A stretch of DNA of 10,783 nt from Nitrososphaerales archaeon TH5895 (GTDB taxonomy: Archaea; Thermoproteota; Nitrososphaeria; Nitrososphaerales; Nitrososphaeraceae), in contig JAATVS010000600.1 in the NCBI GenBank assembly GCA_014523695.1, positions 1 to 10,783 on the forward strand. Reading direction: 5' to 3'. The position numbers were made by a program, and so were the translations under genes. Shown piece after piece: positions 1 through 7,159 of the stretch; positions within the stretch are counted from its first letter, which is position 1, and each line of letters starts with the position of its first letter. The notes under the pieces were generated by a model. The model saw only the letters and a list, made by a program, of their open reading frames with translations, ran no database searches and was not told the origin of the DNA.

Positions 1-1715
1 CTTGCCTTTATCTTCTCTATGACTAGCTCGTGTTCTGGACCTTTTCTTCTTGCGAACCTTTCCATGGCACTTAATGGAACACCGCCCAGAGATCTTGCCA
101 ATCCAGCGAAAAACAGATCCTTCATTGGATTTTGCCGTCCAATTTTTCGCATAAATTTCTGAATCCCATATTTGAAGTTATGCTGCCAAGTCTTGTACAT
201 TACGCCTAGCTTAGGCGGGTCCATCGTATTATTTATATCAAAAAATTCAGATTTCTCCAACAAGCCAATAGGGACGAAGGTCAAGGGGGTGACCGTGAAC
301 TTTGAATCTGGCTGCTCAGTTTCTAGTTCATGAATCAATTGGATGGTTTCCCAGCTATCCTCGGGGGTCTCGTCGTTATTCAAACCCATTATCAACGTGA
401 ACGCCGGTACCCAGTAGTACTGATTCAGTGTCTTGACCCCGTGCTTTACAACCCAATGCCATTCATTTGGTTTGAATGGGGCTAGCTTTCTGTCAGCGTA
501 TTTTCCTATTAGGCGTGTGCTCCCAGTCTCTAAACCACATTGGATTCCAATGTGATTATCAGGACTCGATCCTATGATCTCTGAGATGCTTGGAATGAGT
601 CTTTCGTCCGCAATTGCGCCTGCAAGCGTACCGTGGGTAGGATTAGTATGCTCAATTCCTGTCGACATAATGCCTTTGAATAGTTCTTCCAATGCTTCCC
701 TGTTGGGTTCCATGTTCTTTGTAGTCCTCGGGTTTAGACCGTAAACAAAAATATCATCGCTTTGAATCCATGCACTTTTGGCTCCGCCGTACTTCATATT
801 TACTTTAATCTCCTTTTGCACTTTTTCAACGGGGTAATACCGCAGCGGCCTTAATGTAACATCGCAGAATTTGCATCCCCTTCCGCAACCTCTCATCACC
901 TCTATCATCCCGTGCATACTTGGGTTTATAATGTCAGGAATTTCATCTACTGATGGTTCATCCCAATAATGTATAAATCGGCCATGATATTTTCTCTCAG
1001 GACGATCATACTCTTTAATTTCAACTTTGAACTTTGATTTCTTGAATGGATTGGCGGTTTCGAAATCTCCAGCCATCAGAGCATCAAAAAAAGTAGCACC
1101 AGCACCATCAATCTCTGGACCAATTCCTCCAAGATCCCCCTCAACTATACCGTATATCCCATACTCTTCGATCTTTGCAGGATCATAATTATACTGCCAG
1201 GTGCCTGATGCTCCTGCTACGATCTTTGCGTTGCTTCCATTATCCTTTTTTGCCTTGGAGATCCGCCTATGTAAATCTCTACAGTAAAATTCGTCATAAG
1301 ACATGTGTTTACGTCCGTACGTGAAGGTCATGGTGACTGGTCCCATGCCAAGTGGGTCCATCTCGTATGTACCAACGACCTGAGTTTCAGGTCCTATAAA
1401 CTTTTCAACATAATCGGGGTGAGCCACAACGACATCTTCCCTGCTGTAGCCGTCCCTGATGAGCGAAGCCTCAACCTTCCTCAATCCATAAGGAGCATAT
1501 TTTGCCACTCCATTAATATTCTCAATTGGGTTGCAGATGAAATCAAACAGTATCCTCGGCGTTATCTGTTGACCGAGTATCTTATACAAAAGCGACGATG
1601 GATCTCTCTTAACGTCAATAGCAGGAGCACAACCAAAAAATGATGCTAACGATATCCCTCTATATGGCGACATCAGTGTCCTGTCCGCGGTTAGTACAAC
1701 TTTTGGATGTTTCAT
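1..1715 (-). CDS. B12-binding-domain radical SAM protein, C-terminus cut off by window edge (GDGT ring synthase-like candidate)
   Basis: Reading on the minus strand from ATG at 1715 gives 571 codons with no stop before the left edge, so the 3' end is missing. An in-frame TAA lies 9 bases before this ATG, which fixes it as the first possible Met. Residues 1 to about 220 form an alternating strand/helix region that fits the cobalamin-binding Rossmann domain of COG1032-type enzymes; I see no canonical DxHxxG motif. The radical SAM cluster motif is C277-x3-C281-x2-C284 (RGCGRGCKFCDV), followed by a GLETGS motif at 394-399, typical of the radical SAM barrel in this class. Known family roles include methylation and C-C bond formation at unactivated carbons. 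Archaeal GDGT ring synthases (GrsA/GrsB) share this architecture and approximate length, and Nitrososphaeria make cyclised lipids, so a Grs-like role is plausible. That specific role is inference; the radical SAM assignment is firm. Confidence 0.93.
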   Translation of the reverse strand, partial: MKHPKVVLTADRTLMSPYRGISLASFFGCAPAIDVKRDPSSLLYKILGQQITPRILFDFICNPIENINGVAKYAPYGLRKVEASLIRDGYSREDVVVAHPDYVEKFIGPETQVVGTYEMDPLGMGPVTMTFTYGRKHMSYDEFYCRDLHRRISKAKKDNGSNAKIVAGASGTWQYNYDPAKIEEYGIYGIVEGDLGGIGPEIDGAGATFFDALMAGDFETANPFKKSKFKVEIKEYDRPERKYHGRFIHYWDEPSVDEIPDIINPSMHGMIEVMRGCGRGCKFCDVTLRPLRYYPVEKVQKEIKVNMKYGGAKSAWIQSDDIFVYGLNPRTTKNMEPNREALEELFKGIMSTGIEHTNPTHGTLAGAIADERLIPSISEIIGSSPDNHIGIQCGLETGSTRLIGKYADRKLAPFKPNEWHWVVKHGVKTLNQYYWVPAFTLIMGLNNDETPEDSWETIQLIHELETEQPDSKFTVTPLTFVPIGLLEKSEFFDINNTMDPPKLGVMYKTWQHNFKYGIQKFMRKIGRQNPMKDLFFAGLARSLGGVPLSAMERFARRKGPEHELVIEKIKA

Positions 1716-2122
1716 GAAATGTTATTACGCCGGCCCCTAAGCATATGCATTTCACAGGGATAGATATTAAGTTTTTTAATTTCGGTTGGAATTGTGAAAA
1801 AAATTCCATAAGAAACGCCTAGCCTCCTTCAAATAAGGAATCGCATTAAAATAGATTCCAAGCCTTTCGTATGTTAGACATCAGGATTGCCGCCGTGAAT
1901 CCCTTAATCCCATTCTTCCTCCGAATTTATGATTCGTTTTTTTTTTTGATCGTTTCAACATAAGAATAATTGATGAAGAGAATGTGAGAATACTAGGCTA
2001 ACCAGATACGTCTTAAGAATTTCTGTCAGTGGCAAGTAGACTTCTATTCAACATCTAGGTTGATGATCGAAAATCAGGTCCACATTTCTATTTGCCTCTT
2101 CGGCTGGGCCATAAAATAGCGG
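1716..2122. other. Intergenic region, 407 bases, no convincing gene
   Basis: This separates the radical SAM gene from the 126-residue membrane protein gene; both neighbours are on minus. An AT-rich stretch at about 1763-1778 could be the promoter of the radical SAM gene. A small hairpin followed by eleven T (1922-1947) is listed separately. Short open frames of 25-31 codons on both strands, for example ATG at 1871 on plus, have no recognisable similarity and are not called. I see no tRNA. Confidence 0.6.
1922..1947 (+). terminator. Hairpin plus T11 tract, terminator-like on plus strand
   Basis: CGAAT (1922-1926) pairs with ATTCG (1932-1936) across a five-base loop, and the stem is followed directly by eleven T (1937-1947). 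Archaeal transcription commonly ends at T-rich tracts, so this could end a plus-strand transcript. No plus-strand gene lies upstream, so it would have to serve an unrecognised small RNA or antisense transcript. The stem is short and AT-rich, and chance is a fair alternative. Confidence 0.3.
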
Positions 2123-2503
2123 TTAGTGCAAACGTCTTACAATTGAAATTTTGTCTTTGATTCCAATCAGTTTAAATTTGTACTTATCTTCATACAGCTT
2201 TGTATAGAATTCGGCATAGCTGGCAGCAGCTTGATACGTAACAAATGTAACCCTCAATTCCGGAATTAATACCCTCTTTCCTTCTTGATCTAGTGCTTCT
2301 AATTCATAACGCCTAGGCAACCTTTTTGCCTGTTTCATAATGAAGTATACTGTAATCAAGAGAAAAACAACTGCTGATATGAATACCAATACAGCACCAA
2401 ATTCTTTGCCGAAAGCCATAACATGACTCAGGAAATTTTCACTAAGCCATTTGTATAGAAGATCTATGCTCTTAAATAATATGGAGATGATTGCTTCATA
2501 CAT
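2123..2503 (-). CDS. Small single-span membrane protein of unknown function
   Basis: This encodes 126 residues. The start at 2503 is supported by a Shine-Dalgarno-like GAGGT at 2511-2507, three bases before the ATG. The N-terminal third is amphipathic. Residues about 36-56 form one strongly hydrophobic helix, followed by a basic patch (KQAKRLPRR, 57-65) that should sit in the cytoplasm by the positive-inside rule. The remaining C-terminal part, about 60 residues (66-126), looks like a small alpha/beta domain with no motif I recognise. It lies between rpl40e upstream (248 bases away) and the radical SAM gene downstream, all on minus, but the long gaps argue against one tight operon. I do not recognise the family. 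It is likely real because of the ribosome binding site, the ordered hydrophobicity profile and its length. Confidence 0.72.
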   Translation of the reverse strand: MYEAIISILFKSIDLLYKWLSENFLSHVMAFGKEFGAVLVFISAVVFLLITVYFIMKQAKRLPRRYELEALDQEGKRVLIPELRVTFVTYQAAASYAEFYTKLYEDKYKFKLIGIKDKISIVRRLH

Positions 2504-2506
2504 GTT

Positions 2507-2511
2507 ACCTC
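2507..2511 (-). promoter_or_regulatory. Ribosome binding site for the 126-residue membrane protein
   Basis: GAGGT is complementary to the archaeal 16S 3' end. The spacing to the ATG at 2503 is short, and the other upstream ATG (2513) hits a stop after one codon, so this site fixes the start. Confidence 0.55.
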
Positions 2512-2541
2512 ATGACCTTCGCTCACTTATAACCCGCACCT

Positions 2542-2550
2542 ACTATAATA
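2542..2550 (-). promoter_or_regulatory. Possible TATA box for the 126-residue membrane protein
   Basis: TATTATAGT on minus is centred about 43 bases before the ATG, which would give a transcript start near 2520 and a leader of about 17 bases containing the GAGGT site. A second TATA-like run at about 2603-2612 and a TTATAA at 2527-2532 are alternatives. Confidence 0.3.
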
Positions 2551-2750
2551 GCGTAGCTATCGAAGTCAATGTTTTCTGAATATTCATCGGTTACTACGTA
2601 TATATATCATAAGACGTGGAACATTTGAGTCAGAAATACAATATTTTCAATTCTATATGCTAATTCTACATACTATCGGGTCGGCAAGCGGAATACCGAT
2701 GTATTTTTCGTTACCCGAAAGGCAAGGAGGGGTTTCTAAAATGGATGAAC

Positions 2751-2918
2751 TTATTTCTTTGCCCCCAGAGTTCTATTTTTTAGTCTGAGCTGACTTCCTC
2801 GGCACTTTCTGCAACGTTGTGCAGTGATTGGATTTCTTCCCCCGCATTTGAAGCACACTTTAAAGAAAAGCCTTCGCTGTTGAGCGATTTGTTTCTTAGC
2901 TGCGTCCGTGATAGGCAT
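2751..2918 (-). CDS. rpl40e: Ribosomal protein eL40 (L40e), 55 residues
   Basis: Reading on minus from ATG 2918 to TAA 2753-2751 gives 55 residues beginning MPITDAAKKQIAQQR. Archaeal eL40 proteins typically begin MPITD or similar, have a QQR stretch, and are about 50-60 residues long. The zinc ribbon is C22-x2-C25 and C36-x2-C39, with basic residues between and after (QRCRKCRGSQLRLK). It is a component of the large ribosomal subunit. It is shorter than a usual ORF-length cut-off and lies opposite an open plus-strand frame (2817-3017) that is only its shadow. A TATA-like AT run about 20-27 bases before the ATG and the absence of a Shine-Dalgarno site suggest leaderless transcription. It is divergent from the gene at 3235. 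Confidence 0.95.
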   Translation of the reverse strand: MPITDAAKKQIAQQRRLFFKVCFKCGGRNPITAQRCRKCRGSQLRLKNRTLGAKK

Positions 2919-2936
2919 AATTCAACTTCTACCTTC

Positions 2937-2946
2937 TATAATATTT
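2937..2946 (-). promoter_or_regulatory. TATA box of rpl40e
   Basis: AAATATTATA on minus is centred about 24 bases before the rpl40e ATG (2918), the distance expected when transcription starts at or next to the start codon. This fits the missing ribosome binding site. Confidence 0.5.
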
Positions 2947-3200
2947 GTACCTTTCCATCACAGACCGTCTCAGTTCCTTGTGGGTGCTTGAAGGTGATTG
3001 CAATATTTGGATTGTAATATATCCGCTAACGGTCCAACAATCGAACAATAGTTTGAGAGGGGATTATTCACTTTCAATTTTTTGCTTTTTTTTGAAACTA
3101 CAATTGTAATATGCTGCAATTATGTTTCATACCTACTGAAGAAAATCTTCACGCGAATTTCGGCGTTGGAACATAAACGGGTTGTATCAATACCAATATA

Positions 3201-3208
3201 CATTTATC
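3201..3208 (+). promoter_or_regulatory. TATA box of the 210-residue gene
   Basis: CATTTATC is centred about 30 bases before the ATG at 3235, giving an almost leaderless mRNA. It lies in the 316-base divergent region between rpl40e and this gene. The rest of that region holds AT-rich runs (for example a T-rich run at about 3075-3095) but no gene. Confidence 0.45.
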
Positions 3209-3234
3209 TTCAACACTGGTAACCTAAGTCTGAA

Positions 3235-3867
3235 ATGGATATTCAGAAGGAGGGAGAGCTGTCAAATCTTGATAAAATGATACATAGTCGATTAGAGAAC
3301 CCCTATGGAATTACTTGGGAGGATTGGACTGTGAACTGGTGGAAATGGGTACTGTCCCTGCCACGAGACATCAATCCTGGGCTGGATATGAGCGGCGATA
3401 AATTTCAGTGTAACAAAGAGAACCCGGAAGTGTTATACATGGTAGGAACTTATGGAGGGTTTGCCAATCGGAGCTACACTGTTCCGAACAATAAATCCAT
3501 TCTTGTCCCTATTATCAATTTTTGTACTTCCTTCTTAGAGGAGCCTAAATTAACCTTAGAGACCGACCTTATGACTCGAGCTAAGGTGGACATAGATGAT
3601 ATAACAAACAAAACTGCAATGCTTGACGGCGTAATCATACCGAATCTAGAAGATTTCAGAGTTCAGTCACCAGTATTCGACTTGACTTTTCCTGAAGATA
3701 ATGTCTTTGAATTGCATGCCGGTCAGACAAGAGCTGCTTCTGATGGGTATTGGCTATTCATTAAGCCATTGGTTCCCGGAAGGCATACCCTATCGGTATC
3801 CGGATCCTGTTCATCAGGTAGGACGAAGATCTCGGTGTCTTGGAACCTGCAAGTTGTAAGCGGTTAA
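3235..3867 (+). CDS. Tryptophan-rich family protein of unknown function, cytosolic member
   Basis: This encodes 210 residues; an in-frame TAA at 3220-3222 makes ATG 3235 the first start. There is no signal peptide or membrane helix, so it should be cytosolic. It shares a full-length pattern with the exported protein at 6407-7159. The pattern is YG (24-25) followed by DWTVNWWKW (30-38); GG with NRS and a P-x2-K (74-87) leading to VP (91-92); LDG (130-132); NLEDFRVQSP with F148 (137-148); PEDNVF (153-158); DGYW (170-173); KPL-x2-G-x-H (177-184). I know this pattern only as a hypothetical protein type in environmental genomes and cannot give it a biochemical role. The conserved Trp cluster and alternating short hydrophobic strands suggest a beta-rich fold. 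A broken methyltransferase gene follows 112 bases downstream. Confidence 0.85.
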   Translation: MDIQKEGELSNLDKMIHSRLENPYGITWEDWTVNWWKWVLSLPRDINPGLDMSGDKFQCNKENPEVLYMVGTYGGFANRSYTVPNNKSILVPIINFCTSFLEEPKLTLETDLMTRAKVDIDDITNKTAMLDGVIIPNLEDFRVQSPVFDLTFPEDNVFELHAGQTRAASDGYWLFIKPLVPGRHTLSVSGSCSSGRTKISVSWNLQVVSG

Positions 3868-3979
3868 CACAACCTTTTATAAATTGTAAGAAAATAATGA
3901 CGAAGTTCGATCAAATCAACGAATAAAAAATTCTGGGACCGATATTTAACTGCAAATGCCAATGTAGAGGGCTAACACT

Positions 3980-4766
3980 ATGACTTGGTCAGACATTTTA
4001 TTTATTAGGTACTCACCCTTTTCTTGCCAGTATTATGGGTAGCAAAAAACGAAGCTAAGAATTAGCTTAAAGGGATTTGGTCTGTCTTTGAAGCGAATGG
4101 CTCCGTTCTTGATTTATCATGCGGTATAGGCCGATACTCCATACTGCTTGTTCAGAAGGGGTATAACGCAGTAGGCTATGACATATTATCGGAATACATT
4201 AAGCTAGCAAAGAAATCTGCAGGTACCCTGAAGGAGACACTGAAAGGAAGTTTGCAATTTAATGAGGGACGTAACGAAAACGTCGCGAAAGTTCTATCGT
4301 CTTTCAACATGCGATTCGACTCAAGTATTTGTATGTCGCAATCTATCGGCTATTCAGGGAGGTCGCAAAATGATTGGCCGTTATTCATGGATCTCGTCAG
4401 GATCTCCTCAGAGGGATGTTTGATCTTGACAGAAGTTGATAATAAAGACCGGCCAGTAAGGAAATTTCAACCTTGTGTGATTAAGAATCTGATAATTCTT
4501 ACATCCACGAAACTTGGAGTTTCGATCTGGAGACGTCAGTTGCGCGTGGAATTTATAAATTTAATAGAAAAGAAACCGAAATTGGACAACTTGAACTCTA
4601 ACTGAATTTAAAGATAATTCTCAGGGTTTACTCATTGCATGAGTTTTGACAGCTTTACGAAACCTCGGGCGGGACTTATTTGAACTCTTAGGGAAATCCT
4701 TCATCGCTTACACCTTTTGATGATGATACTTCGAGGAATATGCTAGTAGTAGGGAGGAAAGAATAA
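3980..4766 (+). pseudogene. Class I SAM-dependent methyltransferase, broken by two frameshifts and four stops
   Basis: Three reading frames together spell one methyltransferase. Frame one starts at ATG 3980 with MTWSDILFIRYSP, typical of the N-terminus of this group, and hits TAG at 4040. Frame two runs from 4066 to about 4486 and carries the SAM-binding motif I, VLDLSCGIGRY, then NAVGYDI (motif II acid), followed by SSFNMRFD and ICMSQSIGY. Frame three, from about 4488, continues with HETWSFDLETSVARG and ends with MLVVGRKE before TAA at 4764; it contains stops at 4599 (TAA), 4647 (TGA) and 4689 (TAG). The reconstructed length, about 262 codons, fits intact relatives. An intact enzyme would transfer a methyl group from SAM to an unknown acceptor. 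A remnant TATA box (3942-3949) lies upstream. The open frame at 4252-4605 is only the middle fragment. Sequencing error cannot easily explain three stops plus two shifts. Confidence 0.88.
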
Positions 4767-4999
4767 TCCTCGAAAATATAAAGCAATTTGCTGTTGACTG
4801 TAATAAAGGCAACACAGTCGTTACTAACCCAAGACCATATCGCCAAGGATTATATCAATAGATTCGGTTTTCTTTTTGCACATCGTCATGTTATAAACCG
4901 CACCTGGAGAAATTCCCGACACCCATAGGAGTCCTCATTATGTTATAAGGTTTAACTCTGGCGCTGCTTTTAAGAACTTTAGATTCTAGTTGTACCTTA
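4767..4999. other. Intergenic region between the pseudogene and the converging membrane-protein gene
   Basis: It lies between the ends of two convergent units. The sequence ATGTTATAA occurs twice (about 4889 and 4940). One frame (about 4739-4858) stays open for 40 codons without a good start. I see no convincing gene, RNA or strong terminator. Confidence 0.5.
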
Positions 5000-6322
5000 C
5001 TATTTCAGTTTCTTATGTTCTTGAAGTTCATCAATCACTTCAGAAATATAATTTTGGACCTCATCCTCGTTTAATGAAGTTCCTATGCCGGTTTCTACCT
5101 CCATTTCCTTAGTTAAGTTCTTGGTAATGATCGACACCCTCCTTGAGACCTGTTCCTGTACCTCAGACATTCCAATTCTATCCATAAGTCTAAGTTCATG
5201 TGATACGGAACTTCGAACTTGTCTCCTTATACTTGTATCTTGTGCAAATGAAAGAGCTGAGCCATAGATTCCAAGAAACACTAGAAATGAGGCCAATCCT
5301 AGCAATGAGCTGGAGGCTACGCCAAAGGGAGGATATGTTAAATTGTTTAATACTATTGCTTGGTTAGTAGTGAAGAAAAATATTAAACCCAATCCAGCTA
5401 AGACAAGGTAATCTTTTAGCGGAGTTATTCTTACTTTTCCTGCTACCACAAAGAAAGCGAGGCCAAAAAATATCCCTCCTATAGGCTTGCTGTAACTGAT
5501 GAATAGTGAATATAAAATTCCGAATGCAGTTGGATCAGCTAGTCGATACTCTGCAAACAATTGAATGAGAAAGGGCTGAAATTGAGTCAGAAAATAAAAA
5601 AGAGGAACGCAGCTAAGTAAGAGATATCTGTATCTTTTTGTTTGAGCATAATATTCCCGGAAAAGAAATAAACTTGCTAACCAAATGGACATGAATGAAA
5701 TAATAGAGACATACAAGAATGTTGCTTCGAAATACGGATTAGTCACTACATATGCAAGTATATGTGCACTGTTTCTGGAAATGATAGGAATTTGACTGGC
5801 TAACATGTATATTACATTCGCCATAGTTAGGGCTACAGTAAGAGAAAGTAAAGATGAGGCGATGACATAAGAAAGGATAACGTGATTTCGATACGCTCTC
5901 AGCCAAATCAAAAATCTATATGCAAGTAATGCTAAAACAAATGAGGATGTCGAATAGCTTATTCCTATTACTGATATTACAAAAATAATGGTATATTTAG
6001 AATACATAAACATTTCTATCCAAATATAAGATAATAAAATGGAACAGATTACCGTGGATATAATTACGGTTCGCTGAAGTAATTGTAGATTAGGTGTGTT
6101 CTTTCTGATTATATCTCTAGTAATTACTCTGCTACAAATGATGATTATATATCCAAATGCAATAAGCGGAATGACAATTGACCCAAAAAAAGTCAGATCA
6201 AATCCAGAGGAATATGTTGTGGTATAACGAACAATTTTTGCCAATGTCAACTCAAGTAAGACTACAGCAATCACGATTGCCACACTGATGAAAAGCAGAA
6301 GTTTGGAAGTGCCTTGTTTCAA
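5000..6322 (-). CDS. Ten-span integral membrane protein with cytoplasmic C-terminal tail, function unknown
   Basis: This encodes 440 residues starting at TTG 6322. The start is supported by AGGAG at 6333-6329, six bases upstream, and by an in-frame TAG directly before the TTG. About ten hydrophobic helices can be drawn: roughly 8-30, 42-65, 84-106, 110-138, 147-176, 198-221, 231-256, 263-294, 302-320 and 336-359. With an even number of spans both ends are on the same side, and the charged tail (about 361-440; RRQVRSS, SHELRLMDRIG, SRRVSII) should be cytoplasmic and helical. The whole looks like the membrane input part of a sensor without a kinase or other output domain: I see no H-box, ATPase, GGDEF or HAMP motif. 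No transporter signature is recognisable. It is divergent from the exported Trp-rich protein across 84 bases. I believe similar orphans occur in soil ammonia-oxidising archaea, but I give no function. Confidence 0.82.
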   Translation of the reverse strand: MKQGTSKLLLFISVAIVIAVVLLELTLAKIVRYTTTYSSGFDLTFFGSIVIPLIAFGYIIIICSRVITRDIIRKNTPNLQLLQRTVIISTVICSILLSYIWIEMFMYSKYTIIFVISVIGISYSTSSFVLALLAYRFLIWLRAYRNHVILSYVIASSLLSLTVALTMANVIYMLASQIPIISRNSAHILAYVVTNPYFEATFLYVSIISFMSIWLASLFLFREYYAQTKRYRYLLLSCVPLFYFLTQFQPFLIQLFAEYRLADPTAFGILYSLFISYSKPIGGIFFGLAFFVVAGKVRITPLKDYLVLAGLGLIFFFTTNQAIVLNNLTYPPFGVASSSLLGLASFLVFLGIYGSALSFAQDTSIRRQVRSSVSHELRLMDRIGMSEVQEQVSRRVSIITKNLTKEMEVETGIGTSLNEDEVQNYISEVIDELQEHKKLK

Positions 6323-6328
6323 CTAGTA

Positions 6329-6333
6329 CTCCT
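6329..6333 (-). promoter_or_regulatory. Ribosome binding site deciding a TTG start
   Basis: AGGAG on minus, six bases before TTG 6322, supports the non-ATG start of the ten-span protein. The next Met codons lie inside the membrane domain and would remove the first three helices. Confidence 0.6.
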
Positions 6334-6345
6334 AAAAAGACACAC

Positions 6346-6357
6346 ATAAATATAAAC
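6346..6357. promoter_or_regulatory. AT-rich TATA-like element in the divergent promoter region
   Basis: ATAAATATAAAC on plus reads GTTTATATTTAT on minus, so it can act as a TATA box either way. For the plus gene at 6407 it predicts a start near 6377 and a leader of about 30 bases. For the minus gene it would place the start inside the AGGAG site, so that gene may instead use an AT-rich run at about 6361-6369. The 84-base region must hold both promoters. Confidence 0.35.
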
Positions 6358-6406
6358 AGATTTTCAAATGCGGAGTTTTAGTCTATGTTCTTTTTAATAG
6401 TTCAAT

Positions 6407-7159
6407 ATGTCTAGGAGCCTTTATAAGAACGAATTCTATGATAGCATTGTGCATCCAACAGGATTCAAGATAATAATTTCTTTCTGTTTGATGATGGCAA
6501 GCGGGACGCTCTCTTCCACAACAGCTGATTATGCCCTTGCGGATGAGATAAACCCAGGCGTGTACTCTGCTGATTCGGAGCCCTTCGGAACTAGCTATGG
6601 AAATTGGACAGCTAATTGGTGGCAATGGGTCCATAACGTTACACCAGATCAGAATGTCAACTTTGATTCTACCGGTGAATTTTGTGACGTCGGGCAAGAA
6701 GGTCCCATCTGGTTTCTAGGCCCGAGTTTTGGCGGAAAATACGAGAGGAGTTGTACCATCCCCTCAGGGAAGGCTATTCTATTTCCAGTGAATACAGGAG
6801 AATGTGATTATGGATCTTCTCCCGATGCGAAAACTCCTGACGACCTGTATGATTGTGCGTCAGAAAACAATAAGGGTGGAATCATGAGGGCATCTCTAGA
6901 TGGTGTTCCATTAAAGAATCTTGAAAAGTATAAAGTTACATCGCCTTTATTTAATATTACAATTCCTAAGGACAACGTTTTTGGCTCCCCTGCAGGCACT
7001 TCAGGAGCTATGGCCGACGGTTTCTGGGTTTTTCTCGAACCCCTGTCACTAGGTCAGCATGAAATTAGCTTTGCTGTCAATGTTCTGGATGATCCTGCTA
7101 CGCCTACCACAGATGAAAGCTATTCTACAGACATAATTTACAATGTTACTGTCAAATAG
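6407..7159 (+). CDS. Tryptophan-rich family protein of unknown function, exported member
   Basis: This encodes 250 residues; an in-frame TAG at 6398-6400 makes ATG 6407 the first start. The N-terminus is a Sec-type signal: a hydrophobic core at about 22-36, then a signal-peptidase-like A-L-A at 43-45, leaving a mature chain of about 205 residues. The mature part matches the protein at 3235 along its length: YGNWTANWWQWV (64-75), FGG and ERSC (109-116), P-S-G-K (119-122), FP (126-127), LDG (164-166), NLEKYKVTSP with F182 (171-182), PKDNVFG (187-193), DGFW (204-207), EPLSLGQHEI (211-220). Unlike the cytosolic copy it has four cysteines in the mature chain (93, 116, 133, 150), which could form two disulfides, and four N-x-T sequons (N66, N77, N183, N246), as expected of a cell-surface or secreted archaeal glycoprotein. 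Its role is unknown. Confidence 0.87.
   Translation: MSRSLYKNEFYDSIVHPTGFKIIISFCLMMASGTLSSTTADYALADEINPGVYSADSEPFGTSYGNWTANWWQWVHNVTPDQNVNFDSTGEFCDVGQEGPIWFLGPSFGGKYERSCTIPSGKAILFPVNTGECDYGSSPDAKTPDDLYDCASENNKGGIMRASLDGVPLKNLEKYKVTSPLFNITIPKDNVFGSPAGTSGAMADGFWVFLEPLSLGQHEISFAVNVLDDPATPTTDESYSTDIIYNVTVK

Noticed and set aside
1305..1643. 112-codon plus-strand frame
   Set aside because: It lies wholly inside the radical SAM gene on the opposite strand, with no family resemblance; it is a shadow.
1793..1975. Possible transposase remnant on minus (a short readable stretch around 1850-1930)
   Set aside because: The stretch is about 25 codons, broken by stops, and I cannot match it to any transposase family; there are no terminal repeats.
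2741..2788. 15-codon plus-strand frame preceded by a strong GGAGG
   Set aside because: It overlaps the 3' end of rpl40e; the purine run upstream is by chance, and the peptide is too short to support.
2817..3017. 66-codon plus-strand frame
   Set aside because: It overlaps rpl40e on minus and its promoter; the minus-strand product is unmistakably eL40.
4252..4605. 117-codon plus-strand frame as an intact gene
   Set aside because: It is the middle fragment of the broken methyltransferase; SAM motif I lies upstream in the same frame, and the C-terminus continues in another frame.
4739..4861. 40-codon open plus-strand frame after the pseudogene
   Set aside because: It has no good start or ribosome site and no recognisable similarity; length is within chance.
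6383..6697. 104-codon minus-strand frame
   Set aside because: It is antisense to the exported family member, including its signal peptide, and has no sensible protein character.
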